A stretch of DNA of 64,000 bases. It comes from Fibrobacterota bacterium. Lineage in GTDB: Bacteria > Fibrobacterota > Chitinivibrionia > Chitinivibrionales > Chitinispirillaceae. A program made the position numbers and the translations under genes. The DNA is taken from the NCBI GenBank assembly GCA_023436205.1, contig JAEZKC010000088.1:9266-73265 (forward strand). Direction: 5' to 3'. Under the pieces are notes generated by a model. The model was not told the origin of the DNA. It did not search any database and saw only the letters and a program-made list of their open reading frames with translations. This document shows positions 1-8,406 of the stretch, in pieces. Every line of letters begins with the position of its first letter. Position 1 is the stretch's first letter.

Positions 1-1647
1 TTAGGGGTAATCAGTACCGCCACTTCGGTTGGTATTACTGCTCGCCTATTGTCTGAACGACGTAAGATGGACTCTCCCGAAGGGGTGATTATCCTGGCTG
101 GAGCGGTTATCGACGATGTGCTGGGTATTATTTTGCTCGCCATTGTTTCTGGCCTATCCGTTTTAACCACCGGCCTTGCCGATCCTGACGTGGGATGGCG
201 CCAGATACAGCTGGTGGCCCTCAGAGCTATAGTTGTATGGCTGGGGTTTACCGCTGCCGGTATCATCTTTGCCCGTCCCTTGAGCAGGTTCATGAAAAAA
301 CTCAAATCCGCTAACTACATAGCCGTTTTTGCTCTGGGTATGGCTCTCATCTTGGCTGGCATCTTTGAAATGGCAGGCTTGGCGATGATTATCGGGGCTT
401 ATGTAATGGGTTTGAGCCTCTCTAAAACAGACCTTAATGATACCGTTAGAGATGCTCTTGAAGGAGTGTATAATCTTTTCGTTCCTGTATTTTTCGTAGT
501 GATGGGAATGCTTGTAGATCTTAAAAGCATCACGTCTCCCGAAGTACTTCTTTTTGGAATGCTTTACACGGTTGTTTCAGTAGTTGCCAAGCTTAGTGGT
601 TGCGGTATCCCTACTCTTTTTCTTGGTTTCAACACCCTTGGTGCCGCTCGGATTGGAACAGGCATGGTGCCCCGGGGAGAAGTCGCGCTTATTTTGGCAG
701 GCATTGGACTCTCCACACAGGTGATTGATCAACGAATCTTCGGAGCAAGTGTACTTATGACTTTAATCACCACAATGTTTGCCCCTCCCGCTCTTTCCAG
801 ACTGTTTCATTCTGACAAAAAAGGTACAATTAAACCATTTCTGGTCAGGGATACAGTTTCCACTTCATTTGATTTCGGTTCCTCTGAATTGACAAATATT
901 CTTGAGGTCAGAGTACTGCAATCCTTTCGCTCCGAGGGGTTTTATGTTCATTCCATGCCTGTTAATTCCCATGCTGTTTATCAGTTGCGGAAAAACGAGA
1001 TTGTTATTACAATGAAAGTTAAAGAATTGGGAATGGAGTTTGAAACCGATGTTCAGGATGTGATCTATGTTAAGACAATTGTCTATGAGGACCTTCTAAA
1101 CCTCAATGATGCCATCTCTAAAATAAAAGATATAATTAAGCCGGAACTTCTGCTGAAAGACTTGACAGATGTAGCCGGGCGTGCAGGGCCTGACATCCGC
1201 CGCATTCTTGACTCCCGATGTATTATTCCCACCCTACATGCTAAAAGTAAAGAAGGGATAATTGAAGAACTGGTGGACGTACTTAGTAAAAACGGCATGG
1301 TATATGACAAGCAATCAGTGCTGGATGCGGTGTTGGAGCGTGAAAAATCCATGAGCACCGGAATGCAGTATGGAGTTGCGCTTCCACACGGTAAAACAGA
1401 CGCAGTCAAGGGAATTACTGTGGCAGTGGGGCTTTCCCGTCAGGGTGTGGATTTCCAGTCCATTGATGGCTTGCCTTCAAAAATTTTTGTCATGATACTC
1501 TCACCTCTTAACGTAGCTGGTCCCCATATTCAGTTTCTGGCCAGTCTCTCTGCTTTGCTCAACAGCCCTGAAGCCCGCAAAGGTCTTCTGGCCTGCAAAA
1601 GCAGAGAAGAAATCTATTGGTTTTTCAGAAAGGGATTAGGTAAATAG
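1..1647 (+). CDS. Cation:proton antiporter with C-terminal PTS EIIA domain (5' end outside window)
   Basis: The frame is open from base 1, so the true start lies upstream; 548 residues are visible. The first ~270 residues are a run of hydrophobic helices typical of CPA2-type Na+(K+)/H+ exchangers, with the paired aspartates D38-D39 in AGAVIDDVLGI where this family binds its ion. A soluble stretch of roughly 110 residues follows, then a PTS EIIA type-2 domain (about residues 400-545) with the phosphoacceptor-type His463 in ALPHGKT. By family knowledge the exchanger moves monovalent cations against protons in the inner membrane. The EIIA domain suggests, by inference, control by PTS phosphorylation. 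No PTS EI or HPr gene is in the window. A functionally parallel antiporter/EIIA arrangement is found at 10088-12411. Confidence 0.9.
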   Translation, partial: LGVISTATSVGITARLLSERRKMDSPEGVIILAGAVIDDVLGIILLAIVSGLSVLTTGLADPDVGWRQIQLVALRAIVVWLGFTAAGIIFARPLSRFMKKLKSANYIAVFALGMALILAGIFEMAGLAMIIGAYVMGLSLSKTDLNDTVRDALEGVYNLFVPVFFVVMGMLVDLKSITSPEVLLFGMLYTVVSVVAKLSGCGIPTLFLGFNTLGAARIGTGMVPRGEVALILAGIGLSTQVIDQRIFGASVLMTLITTMFAPPALSRLFHSDKKGTIKPFLVRDTVSTSFDFGSSELTNILEVRVLQSFRSEGFYVHSMPVNSHAVYQLRKNEIVITMKVKELGMEFETDVQDVIYVKTIVYEDLLNLNDAISKIKDIIKPELLLKDLTDVAGRAGPDIRRILDSRCIIPTLHAKSKEGIIEELVDVLSKNGMVYDKQSVLDAVLEREKSMSTGMQYGVALPHGKTDAVKGITVAVGLSRQGVDFQSIDGLPSKIFVMILSPLNVAGPHIQFLASLSALLNSPEARKGLLACKSREEIYWFFRKGLGK

Positions 1648-1668
1648 TTGATTCCCATCCCTCCATCA

Positions 1669-1697
1669 TTGATCCCCACCCCTTCCTATATTATAAT
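1669..1697 (+). promoter_or_regulatory. Sigma-70 promoter of the TIGR02147 gene, predicted leaderless
   Basis: TTGATC (1669-1674), a 17-base spacer and a perfect TATAAT (1692-1697). The expected start site, about seven bases after the -10 box, falls on the A of the ATG at 1704, and no ribosome binding site lies in front of that ATG. The mRNA is therefore probably leaderless. Confidence 0.6.
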
Positions 1698-1703
1698 TAT
1701 AGC

Positions 1704-2534
1704 ATGAACCCCATCTTTGAATACCTCGATTACAGAACTTTCATGAACGACTTCTACAAGGAGAAGAAAATCACCTCCCCCTTCTTCTCCTATCGTTATA
1801 TCAGCAGCAAAGTAGACATGAATTCCAGTTTCGTCATAAAGGTATTACAGGGAAAACTGCACATCGCCTACGAAAAAATCGATTCATTTTCAAAACTGAT
1901 GACCCTCGATGAAAAGCAGTCTCTCTATTTTGAGCGTCTGGTTTATTTCAATAAAGCCAAAACGGAAAAAGAGCGCAGAATCCATTTCGCCAGACTGCTG
2001 GAACTCAAGGAAGTCTCCTCGGTGCGCTTCGGGGAGCATCAATATGAGTTCTTCCAAAAATGGTACTATACTGCCGTGTGGAGCGTGCTGCACTATTTTG
2101 AATTCAACGGCGAAAACTGCAGAGAGCTTGCCGAGCAGCTCGTCCCCTCCATCTCCGTGAGGGAAGTGCGCCAGGCAGTGGCCCTGCTCAAAACCCTTGG
2201 ACTCATAAAGAAGGATGCCGATGGAAAGTATCAGCCCTGTGCATTGAATCTGACCACCGGCAGGGAGTGGCAATCGCTTGCCATTCGACAGTACCAGAAA
2301 GACCTCATAAAGCTGGGTGGAGAAGCCCTTGACCGTTTCAAGAAGGATGAGCGTAACATTTCCACCCTCACCCTGACCGTCTCTGATATGGATCTGAATA
2401 AAATTGATGATATGATTTCTGAGTTCAGAAAATCACTTGTAAAATTTGTAAATACATCAAAGGATACCGGCAGAGTTTTCCAGCTGAATGTCCAATTGTT
2501 TCCCCTGTCGAAGCCGAGAAATGAAAAAAGTTAA
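1704..2534 (+). CDS. TIGR02147 family protein
   Basis: 276 residues. The opening MNPIFEYLDYRTFMNDFY and the following FFSYRYISSKVD block are characteristic of TIGR02147, a family named from many paralogues in Fibrobacter. The protein is soluble, without signal peptide or membrane segment. The N-terminal ~60 residues look helix-turn-helix-like (SSFVIKVLQGK), and the C-terminal half (VREVRQAVALLKTLGLI) resembles a winged-helix segment, so a DNA-binding regulatory role is plausible but unproven. It overlaps the start of the secreted-protein gene at 2521 by 14 bases, so the two are probably co-translated. The ATG at 1704 has no Shine-Dalgarno but lies at the predicted transcription start. Confidence 0.8.
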   Translation: MNPIFEYLDYRTFMNDFYKEKKITSPFFSYRYISSKVDMNSSFVIKVLQGKLHIAYEKIDSFSKLMTLDEKQSLYFERLVYFNKAKTEKERRIHFARLLELKEVSSVRFGEHQYEFFQKWYYTAVWSVLHYFEFNGENCRELAEQLVPSISVREVRQAVALLKTLGLIKKDADGKYQPCALNLTTGREWQSLAIRQYQKDLIKLGGEALDRFKKDERNISTLTLTVSDMDLNKIDDMISEFRKSLVKFVNTSKDTGRVFQLNVQLFPLSKPRNEKS

Positions 2535-3681
2535 AAACAAAGTTGTCCTGATTTGCCTGACGTTGGCTCTGTTGCGATGCACTGAAAGTCTTCCTGTAGC
2601 AAGCGGCGGAACTATAGAAACCACCAACGGTTACACCATTACTGTGATCGATCAAAACGGAAAAGCAGTCAACAACGCAAAAATCAAAGTTATTGATGCC
2701 GAAAACTGGGTGGAAAAGCGTAAGGCCGGTAAATCGGTGGTGCTGGACAGCCTTCATACCGATAAGCTGGGCAGCGCTTTTATCGATTCGCTTTTCGAGC
2801 ACAAGGTCAATGTTCAGGTTGAAAAGGAATCTTTCGGACTGGCTCTTGTGCAGAATGTGCTGATGGGGCGCGGTGGTCAGGATACTGTTTTGATTAAACC
2901 CGCTGAAAAAGTACTGGGGAAAGTGCGTTCTCTTCAGTGTGATGTTCAGGAACTGTGGGTCGAGGGTACCGATTTCTCCACTACGGTCTTGAGCAATGAC
3001 TCTTTTGCGCTTGATCTTCCTGAAGGACCGGCGGCTCTCTGGGCTATCCTTCAACAACCGGACCTTACCACAGATTTCAAACTGGCTTCAATCATTGATG
3101 TCCAGAAGGGTACTAATCACCTTGAATCCATAACCGTAATGCCTTTGGAAGTGATAATAGAAAATTTCAATGATTCAGACAGTAAAGTCTTAAATACTGA
3201 TCTCTTCGGTGAAACAAACTGGTACATTGCCAAATCGCAAAATGTACTGCTGCAGAATCCTGACACTTTTAATTTCTCTTCTTATCTGTCCGATCAAAAC
3301 TCATACGACAGCTCCAGTTTCCTGGTTAATTACCATATGAAATATGGGGATTCCCTCATCGTGGGTTTCAAATTTGCCCTTGACAGCGGGCTTGATATGA
3401 GCTCCTTCTCCTCCCTGCGTTTTATGGCCATAGGTGATGGAATCATTCACGTTACCTTTTTAGGTGAAAGCGGATCCTCCGAACGTATCGCCTGGTACGA
3501 CTACCAGCTGACCAATTTCTGGAATGAAATCAGAATTACTCCTGGTATGCTCAATATTGCCAGCAGTGATACTGAACTTACCCCCTGGTCTCAGTTGGGA
3601 AAAAAAATAACCTCCTTCTATATTCTCATTCAGAGCGGCTCGTTCTTCAGCTTTGATAATCTGAGAATTTCCGGTCTTTAA
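2521..3681 (+). CDS. Secreted protein (possible lipoprotein) with carboxypeptidase-regulatory-like domain
   Basis: 386 residues from the ATG at 2521, inside the end of the preceding TIGR02147 gene. A longer frame exists upstream, but this start gives a proper signal sequence: KKVKNKVV, a hydrophobic core, then a cysteine at about residue 20. LLRC is a poor lipobox, so lipidation is uncertain. Residues ~35-95 (VIDQNGKAVNNAKIKVID) resemble a carboxypeptidase-regulatory/Ig-like repeat. The C-terminal ~160 residues are beta-rich and aromatic and may be a carbohydrate-binding-like jelly roll. Pairing a TIGR02147 gene with a secreted-protein gene fits regulation of its partner, but that is inference. 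No enzyme motif is visible. Confidence 0.7.
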   Translation: MKKVKNKVVLICLTLALLRCTESLPVASGGTIETTNGYTITVIDQNGKAVNNAKIKVIDAENWVEKRKAGKSVVLDSLHTDKLGSAFIDSLFEHKVNVQVEKESFGLALVQNVLMGRGGQDTVLIKPAEKVLGKVRSLQCDVQELWVEGTDFSTTVLSNDSFALDLPEGPAALWAILQQPDLTTDFKLASIIDVQKGTNHLESITVMPLEVIIENFNDSDSKVLNTDLFGETNWYIAKSQNVLLQNPDTFNFSSYLSDQNSYDSSSFLVNYHMKYGDSLIVGFKFALDSGLDMSSFSSLRFMAIGDGIIHVTFLGESGSSERIAWYDYQLTNFWNEIRITPGMLNIASSDTELTPWSQLGKKITSFYILIQSGSFFSFDNLRISGL

Positions 3682-3718
3682 TCTCAAGACACGTTTACTC
3701 CTGCATGCTTCTGCCGGT

Positions 3719-3752
3719 GAATAGGTGGTGAAAAGCTTTTCACTACTTATTC
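3719..3752 (+). terminator. Long palindrome, probable transcription terminator
   Basis: Arms 3719-3735 and 3736-3752 pair over 17 positions (two as G-U), with AGCT at the centre as a minimal loop. It lies 38 bases after the stop of the secreted-protein gene. Only a weak T-rich stretch follows, so it may act as a terminator or as an mRNA-stabilising hairpin. Confidence 0.5.
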
Positions 3753-3841
3753 AACGATTTTATCCCCGCACAGCGCAATTTTGATCAAACTGAAATAAAT
3801 TTACAACATACGGGCAGACTTCGTTTCAAAGGGGGGATGAT

Positions 3842-4045
3842 ATGGCTGTAACTAGTGCTTCTGTGGTGCAAATCGAAAGAAGATACAAAAAATCAAAACA
3901 TCGCTGCATCTGCTCTTCATGTGAACTGAAAAAGGATAGCAGGGCGTGTACTGAAGCACTTCTGCTACGCCTGGGAAAAGAATCCTTTGATTTCTATTCC
4001 GATTCAGATATGAAATTGACGTGCTTGCTCACAGATAACAAGTGA
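3842..4045 (+). CDS. Small cysteine-containing hypothetical protein
   Basis: 67 residues, ATG at 3842 preceded at good distance by a strong ribosome binding site (AAAGGGGGGATGAT). The sequence is basic at the N-terminus and carries a CICSSC cluster followed by two further cysteines (RACTEA and LTCLL), which could bind a metal. There is no signal peptide and no recognised family. It sits alone between the palindrome at 3719 and the convergent rpoD gene. The strong ribosome binding site is the main evidence that it is real. Confidence 0.5.
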   Translation: MAVTSASVVQIERRYKKSKHRCICSSCELKKDSRACTEALLLRLGKESFDFYSDSDMKLTCLLTDNK

Positions 4046-4066
4046 GAATCAGGTTGTCAGCAGATT

Positions 4067-5620
4067 TCAATCCTCTGACTCATCATCGTCATTAAGCGTT
4101 TCGGATCTCTCCTCACGCCAGGCCAGAAGCTGACGGGTGCGGCTGGGATGCTTGAGCTTGCCTAATGCCTTGGTCTCTATCTGACGTACTCTCTCTCTGC
4201 TTATATTGAAAATCTCCCCGATTTCCTTCAGTGTTTTGATACGGCCGTCATCAAGCCCGAAACGCATCATCACTATCTCTTTTTCTTTTGGTGCAAGGGA
4301 ATCAAGAACCTGCTTTATCTGTTCTCTTAGGTGAAGAAGTGAAATCTTTTGGGTGGGATCGATAACCCTTGTGTCTTCGATGTATTCTCCCACCGTAGTG
4401 CCACTGTCACCGCCGACTTCCATATCCAGCGATATCGGTTCCAAGGAGTATTCGAGCGCCTGCTGTACTTTCTGAACAGAACAGCCCAGAGCATCCGCAA
4501 GCTCCTGGTGAGTGGGCTCGTAACCGTATTCCATAACCCATTTGCGGCACATGCGAACCGTTTTATTGACAAGTTCAAGTGTGTTGGCTGGAATGCGAAT
4601 CGCCTTGGATTTATCATTGATAGCCCGGGAAATTGCCTGGCGAATCCACCAGGTCGCATAGGTGCTGAATTTGTATCCCTTGCGGTAGTCAAAATTCTCC
4701 ACCGCCTTGATCAGACCCCGGTTTCCCTCCTGAATCAGATCGATGATCTCCATGCCTCGCAGTATGTACTTTTTGGCAATGCTCACCACCAGTCGAACAT
4801 TGGCTTCGATAATGGCGCATTTAGCCTGATTTCTCATCTCTTCCCAGTGAGTGAACTCCTCAAGCTCCTCCTCCAGCTCTTCTGATTGCAGAGAAGATTT
4901 GTAATCCTCAAGGATCTGTTCAATCTGTTTGGCATTGAGCTTTAAACTTCTGCAGAGGGTTACCGATTCGTCCTGAAGCGTTTTGACTCTTTCGGCATTA
5001 TTCCCCTCTGTAATGCTGGCCCCGTACTCGCCTATCGATTTGTTTTTCTTTTTTATGAGAGATATCGTGCGCAGGAACTCCTTGCGAAGCTCTTCGAGGT
5101 CCTCTTCCTCTTTGGCCTGCTCCTCTTCCAGCTGAAGAATATCGATGCACTCCATCTCTCCATTCTTCAGTTCGTCACCAAGTCTGTAAAGACACTCTAA
5201 TGCATTTTCTGAACGGAAGGCCATATCGAAAAGTTTGCCTTGTGCATACTCCATCTGCATGGCATACTCTATTTCCTGGCCCTTTGACAGAAGTGGAACC
5301 CGTCCCACACTGTTGAGATACACCCAGGTGGGATCAGTATAGCGCGGAGGCTTGCGGGCAGCCGACAGCGCTTTTCTTACCTTGCGTTCGTAAAGTGGTG
5401 CCGCCTTTTCTTTAACAAAAGAGTTAAGAGTGATATTCTCCTTCTCAAGAATCTCCTTCACCCGCTCCAGATCCTCAGGCGTGGTTGCCACTTCCTCAAT
5501 CTGAGCCTCGGTGACAAATCCCTGCAGTGCGGCAAACTTTCTCAGCCGCAGAGTTAGTTTGTCTGGTGCCTGACTTGAAGTCGCTTGTGTCGCTGGGGTT
5601 TTCTTTTTGATCATCTTCAC
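4067..5620 (-). CDS. rpoD: RNA polymerase primary sigma factor RpoD
   Basis: 517 residues. Region 1.2 lies near residues 96-135 (DPTWVYLNSVGRVPLLSKG), region 2 at ~268-335 with the hallmark DLIQEGNRGLIKAVENFDYR and KFSTYATWWIRQAI, region 3 at ~340-420, and region 4 at ~430-505 with the helix-turn-helix TLKEIGEIFNISRERVRQIE. An acidic, coiled-coil-rich non-conserved region (~160-260) separates 1.2 from 2. This is the housekeeping sigma factor that directs core polymerase to -35/-10 promoters. The GTG at 5620 overlaps the dnaG stop codon as GTGA, giving translational coupling; an internal ATG two codons later is an alternative start. Confidence 0.97.
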   Translation of the reverse strand: MKMIKKKTPATQATSSQAPDKLTLRLRKFAALQGFVTEAQIEEVATTPEDLERVKEILEKENITLNSFVKEKAAPLYERKVRKALSAARKPPRYTDPTWVYLNSVGRVPLLSKGQEIEYAMQMEYAQGKLFDMAFRSENALECLYRLGDELKNGEMECIDILQLEEEQAKEEEDLEELRKEFLRTISLIKKKNKSIGEYGASITEGNNAERVKTLQDESVTLCRSLKLNAKQIEQILEDYKSSLQSEELEEELEEFTHWEEMRNQAKCAIIEANVRLVVSIAKKYILRGMEIIDLIQEGNRGLIKAVENFDYRKGYKFSTYATWWIRQAISRAINDKSKAIRIPANTLELVNKTVRMCRKWVMEYGYEPTHQELADALGCSVQKVQQALEYSLEPISLDMEVGGDSGTTVGEYIEDTRVIDPTQKISLLHLREQIKQVLDSLAPKEKEIVMMRFGLDDGRIKTLKEIGEIFNISRERVRQIETKALGKLKHPSRTRQLLAWREERSETLNDDDESED

Positions 5621-7386
5621 TCTTCCAACTCTCTCAATTGCGCAGTGTACTCTTTGTGAAGTTCAAGAAGGCGCATCTTGTCTTCCGTGGAATTCTTCAG
5701 CGCTTCCCTAATCTCTCTTAACTGAAATTTAAGGAACTTTTTTCGTAACAGCACTATTTTCTGGACCAGATCTTCATGGATATGCTCCTTGAGCGCCGGC
5801 CTCACCATCATCATCGAAATTATGCGTTTAAGCGGGGAGCCTTCAGCCAATCCTTCCGAAATGCCTTCCAGTCCTCCCTTAAGGGCATAAGTATTCAAGA
5901 CTAATGAATATATATCAGCGGATAATTTCTCCGTAAGGGTTTCTGGGGAAACATATTGTTGGGCCTGATGTACAAGTTCCGGAGAGGTGAGAAGAATCCG
6001 CAGAAAATTCCCTTCCAGACTGCTGAGATACTTCTCCTCATCCTGAATCACTACCGGAAACGATTCCTCCCGACGCTGAGCTCTTGCCGTTCCGCTGAAA
6101 CGGTCAAACACGTGCTTCTGATCCACCCGCAGCCGCTGAGAAAGCTTCATCAGGAAATCATCCCGAACTATGGGGTCGGTGATGGATTCCGCATAGGGGG
6201 CAACACCCTCTATCACCTGCCGCTTTCCCTGAGGGGTGCTCGTGTCCTGCTCCGCCATGAACTTCTCTATCAAAAACTCTGCTCCGTTTTGGGCACTTTT
6301 CAGCATCTCCAGAAACGGTTCAGGACCATTGGCTTTTACAAACGAGTCGGGATCCTCATCCCCAGGTAAAACCAGAACCGACACTTCGAGGTTAAAGGGC
6401 GCAAGCACGAAAATTGCCCTCTGTGCCGCGGTTCTCCCCGCTCGATCCCCGTCAAATACCAGTGTTACTTTCGAAGTGAATCGCCGTATAAGATGCGCAT
6501 GCTCCTCGGTGAAAGCTGTTCCCGATGTAGCCACCGCATTGCGAACACCCGACTGGTAGAGCGTAAGGTAATCCATATACCCTTCAACGATGAGAATCCT
6601 GCCCTGTTCGCGTATCCCCTGTCGTGCCTTGTGAAGGCCATAAAGCACTCTGTTTTTGTGATAGAGGGTAGTTTCGGGGCTGTTGAGGTATTTGGGTTGA
6701 GCATCCGCGCTTAGTCCTCTGCCGGCGAAAGCGATCACTTTCCCGGTCAGATCAAAAAGGGGAAACATCACTCTGTCCCGGAAACGATCATACACCCGGC
6801 CATTCTCTTTTTTGATGGCAAGACCACATTCGATCAGCTTCTCCTGAGGTACATCGCGGCTCTGAAGATAATCGGTAAGTTCTGACCAGCCCGGTGGAGC
6901 GAACCCCAGTCCGAACTCTTTGACCGTCTGAGCGGAAAGGCCTCTGGCTTTGAAATAGTCCACCGCCTGTGGGAACAGTTTGGTGCGGCTGTAGTAGAAC
7001 CGGGCGGCTTCCGTGTGAATATCCAGCAGATCGGTTTTGGACACCGCTGAAGGGCTTTCTTTATATCCGGAGGTGCGCTCAATTTGTGGTTTGACCAGCG
7101 TTACCCCTGTTTCATCCGCCAGCATCTTCAGAGCATCAACAAAATCGATCCCCTCGATCTCCTGAATGAAGCTGAACACATCCCCCCCTTTTCCGCAGCC
7201 GAAGCAATGATAAAAACCCCTGGCCGGGTTTACATTAAAGGAGGGAGTCTTTTCCTTGTGAAAGGGACAGAGGCCTTTCATGGTCTGGCCTTGAGCTTTG
7301 AGATTCACATAGCGGCCGATGATCGAGGCAATGTCGGCTCTGGCGCGTATCTGTTCTTTGATGCTGTCGTCGAACCGCTCGTTCAT
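5617..7386 (-). CDS. dnaG: DNA primase DnaG
   Basis: 589 residues. The N-terminal CHC2-type zinc ribbon has C40, H43, C61 and C64 (CPFH and CFGC). The central TOPRIM fold carries the catalytic EGYMD (268-272) and DGD (312-314). The C-terminal ~150 residues are helical and would form the DnaB-interacting domain. The enzyme makes RNA primers at the replication fork. It sits directly upstream of rpoD with a 4-base overlap, which is the classical macromolecular synthesis arrangement without rpsU in view. Length and motif spacing are normal. Confidence 0.97.
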   Translation of the reverse strand: MNERFDDSIKEQIRARADIASIIGRYVNLKAQGQTMKGLCPFHKEKTPSFNVNPARGFYHCFGCGKGGDVFSFIQEIEGIDFVDALKMLADETGVTLVKPQIERTSGYKESPSAVSKTDLLDIHTEAARFYYSRTKLFPQAVDYFKARGLSAQTVKEFGLGFAPPGWSELTDYLQSRDVPQEKLIECGLAIKKENGRVYDRFRDRVMFPLFDLTGKVIAFAGRGLSADAQPKYLNSPETTLYHKNRVLYGLHKARQGIREQGRILIVEGYMDYLTLYQSGVRNAVATSGTAFTEEHAHLIRRFTSKVTLVFDGDRAGRTAAQRAIFVLAPFNLEVSVLVLPGDEDPDSFVKANGPEPFLEMLKSAQNGAEFLIEKFMAEQDTSTPQGKRQVIEGVAPYAESITDPIVRDDFLMKLSQRLRVDQKHVFDRFSGTARAQRREESFPVVIQDEEKYLSSLEGNFLRILLTSPELVHQAQQYVSPETLTEKLSADIYSLVLNTYALKGGLEGISEGLAEGSPLKRIISMMMVRPALKEHIHEDLVQKIVLLRKKFLKFQLREIREALKNSTEDKMRLLELHKEYTAQLRELEE

Positions 7387-7510
7387 GCGTGAATCTGCTT
7401 TTCAGGGAAAAACTGCCGGGTTAATCGGGTAACCTTATGAAAAATATCACCGGAAAGTATTATTCTCAATAATTTTATTTCACAAGCGTACGCGGGCGGG
7501 GAAAAGAGTT

Positions 7511-7557
7511 GGGGACGGACTACTTTTTTCCCTTTAATAAAAAGATAGTCCGTCCCC
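7511..7557. repeat. REP/MITE-like palindrome
   Basis: GGGGACGGACTA (7511-7522) pairs perfectly with TAGTCCGTCCCC (7546-7557). Inside it CTTTTT (7523-7528) pairs with AAAAAG (7539-7544), with one bulged A, giving an 18-bp stem and a 10-base loop. Such GGGGAC...GTCCCC elements resemble dispersed repeats mobilised by REP-associated (IS200-like) transposases. Only one copy was seen here and no transposase is present. Confidence 0.6.
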
Positions 7558-7785
7558 GTGAATGGTTTTCCTAAGTGCTTGATTCTGCGCTGTTTAAGGT
7601 AAAAAAGCAGTGGTAGGGCAGTGGCATGAAGAGCTTTTTTTTAACGGCGAAGACGCCTTGCAGGTCACCAGCACCCTCTCCCGCATTTTGATTCCATCAT
7701 AGATAGGCATCGGAGTCTGTCAAACACGACTTTTTCCATTTTACGGGCAACTATTTTCGAATTCGGTAATAAAAGGCGGGAAACC

Positions 7786-7810
7786 GGTGAAAACGCCTGA
7801 CGTTTTCACC
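7786..7810 (-). terminator. Stem-loop downstream of the small gene at 7835
   Basis: GGTGAAAACG (7786-7795) and CGTTTTCACC (7801-7810) form a perfect 10-bp stem with a 5-base loop, 25 bases after the stop of the minus-strand gene. No U-tract follows directly, so termination is plausible rather than certain. Confidence 0.4.
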
Positions 7811-7834
7811 ACTATTCGTAAAGGGCAGGATCTG

Positions 7835-8161
7835 TTATGAATCTGCCTGGGAACCGGTGTACTCGAAGGTCTGTTCGCGGGCATGAACATCGCAGTAGAG
7901 CATATTCACTTCTTTTTCTGTGGCGTTGCGGTATCTCTGGAGCTTTTCCAGTTCTGCCGGGGCTGCTCCCGATTGCAGAGCGGCCCTGTACTCCTCGGAG
8001 TAGAAATCATCTATGGATGCATACAGGGGCTCTCCCCCGAAATGCATGGAAAGCAGAGATGCTATCTCTTCACTTTTTAAGGGCCTGCTCAGAGCATCTG
8101 AGCGGTTTTTTTCAACTTTGGCCAACTGCTTAGGGAAGAAGTGTCTTGCTGTTTCATTCAT
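7835..8161 (-). CDS. Hypothetical protein, 108 residues
   Basis: I do not recognise the family. The minus strand was chosen over overlapping plus-strand frames because its ATG at 8161 follows an AAGGAT ribosome binding site and because a stem-loop lies just after the stop. The protein is soluble, charged and mostly helical (FPKQLAKVEKNRSDALSRPL, then SAEEI-like and ELEKLQRYRNATEKEV segments). It carries a single cysteine and no signal peptide. It is monocistronic, divergent from the histidine kinase at 8407. Confidence 0.55.
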   Translation of the reverse strand: MNETARHFFPKQLAKVEKNRSDALSRPLKSEEIASLLSMHFGGEPLYASIDDFYSEEYRAALQSGAAPAELEKLQRYRNATEKEVNMLYCDVHAREQTFEYTGSQADS

Positions 8162-8352
8162 AGCGGCTATCCTTATCAGTATTATGTTTTCAATTGCATA
8201 GTAATATAATCTAATTCCTGAGGAATACGCACAGGTAAGTGGATTATGAGAGGCTCAAGATTAAAGTCAGGATTGTTTCTGAGCAGATTCGGCAGATAAG
8301 GTTGAGGGAGTGATTTCTGAAATCGTTAAAAACTATTACTTTCATTTTACTA

Positions 8353-8381
8353 CTGAAAAGTCCTGGCAGTTACAGTATAAT
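8353..8381 (+). promoter_or_regulatory. Sigma-70 promoter of the histidine kinase at 8407
   Basis: CTGAAA (8353-8358), 17-base spacer, perfect TATAAT (8376-8381). The predicted start near 8388 leaves a leader of about 19 bases that contains the AGGAGG ribosome binding site at 8394-8399. Confidence 0.55.
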
Positions 8382-8406
8382 ATGCATCTAGTCAGGAGGA
8401 TTCTTT

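Larger units (their letters stand above)
7387..7834. other. Non-coding stretch between dnaG and a small gene
   Basis: No convincing gene on either strand. It holds the REP-like palindrome at 7511-7557 and a stem-loop at 7786-7810, described separately. The upstream regulatory signals of dnaG must lie at its left end (7387-7500), but no clear -35/-10 pair was found. Confidence 0.5.

Noticed and set aside
49..51. TTG as the true start of the first antiporter
   Set aside because: The frame is open to base 1 with clear antiporter sequence upstream (ATSVGIT), so the gene begins outside the window.
2425..3057. 210-residue minus-strand frame over the TIGR02147/secreted pair
   Set aside because: Shadow of two well-supported plus-strand genes; low complexity, no start signal.
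4349..4885. 178-residue frame on the plus strand inside rpoD
   Set aside because: Antisense of a certain sigma factor gene, no family resemblance and no ribosome binding site.
7837..8133. Plus-strand frames opposite the 108-residue gene
   Set aside because: No ribosome binding site; the minus-strand gene has a good start and a downstream stem-loop.
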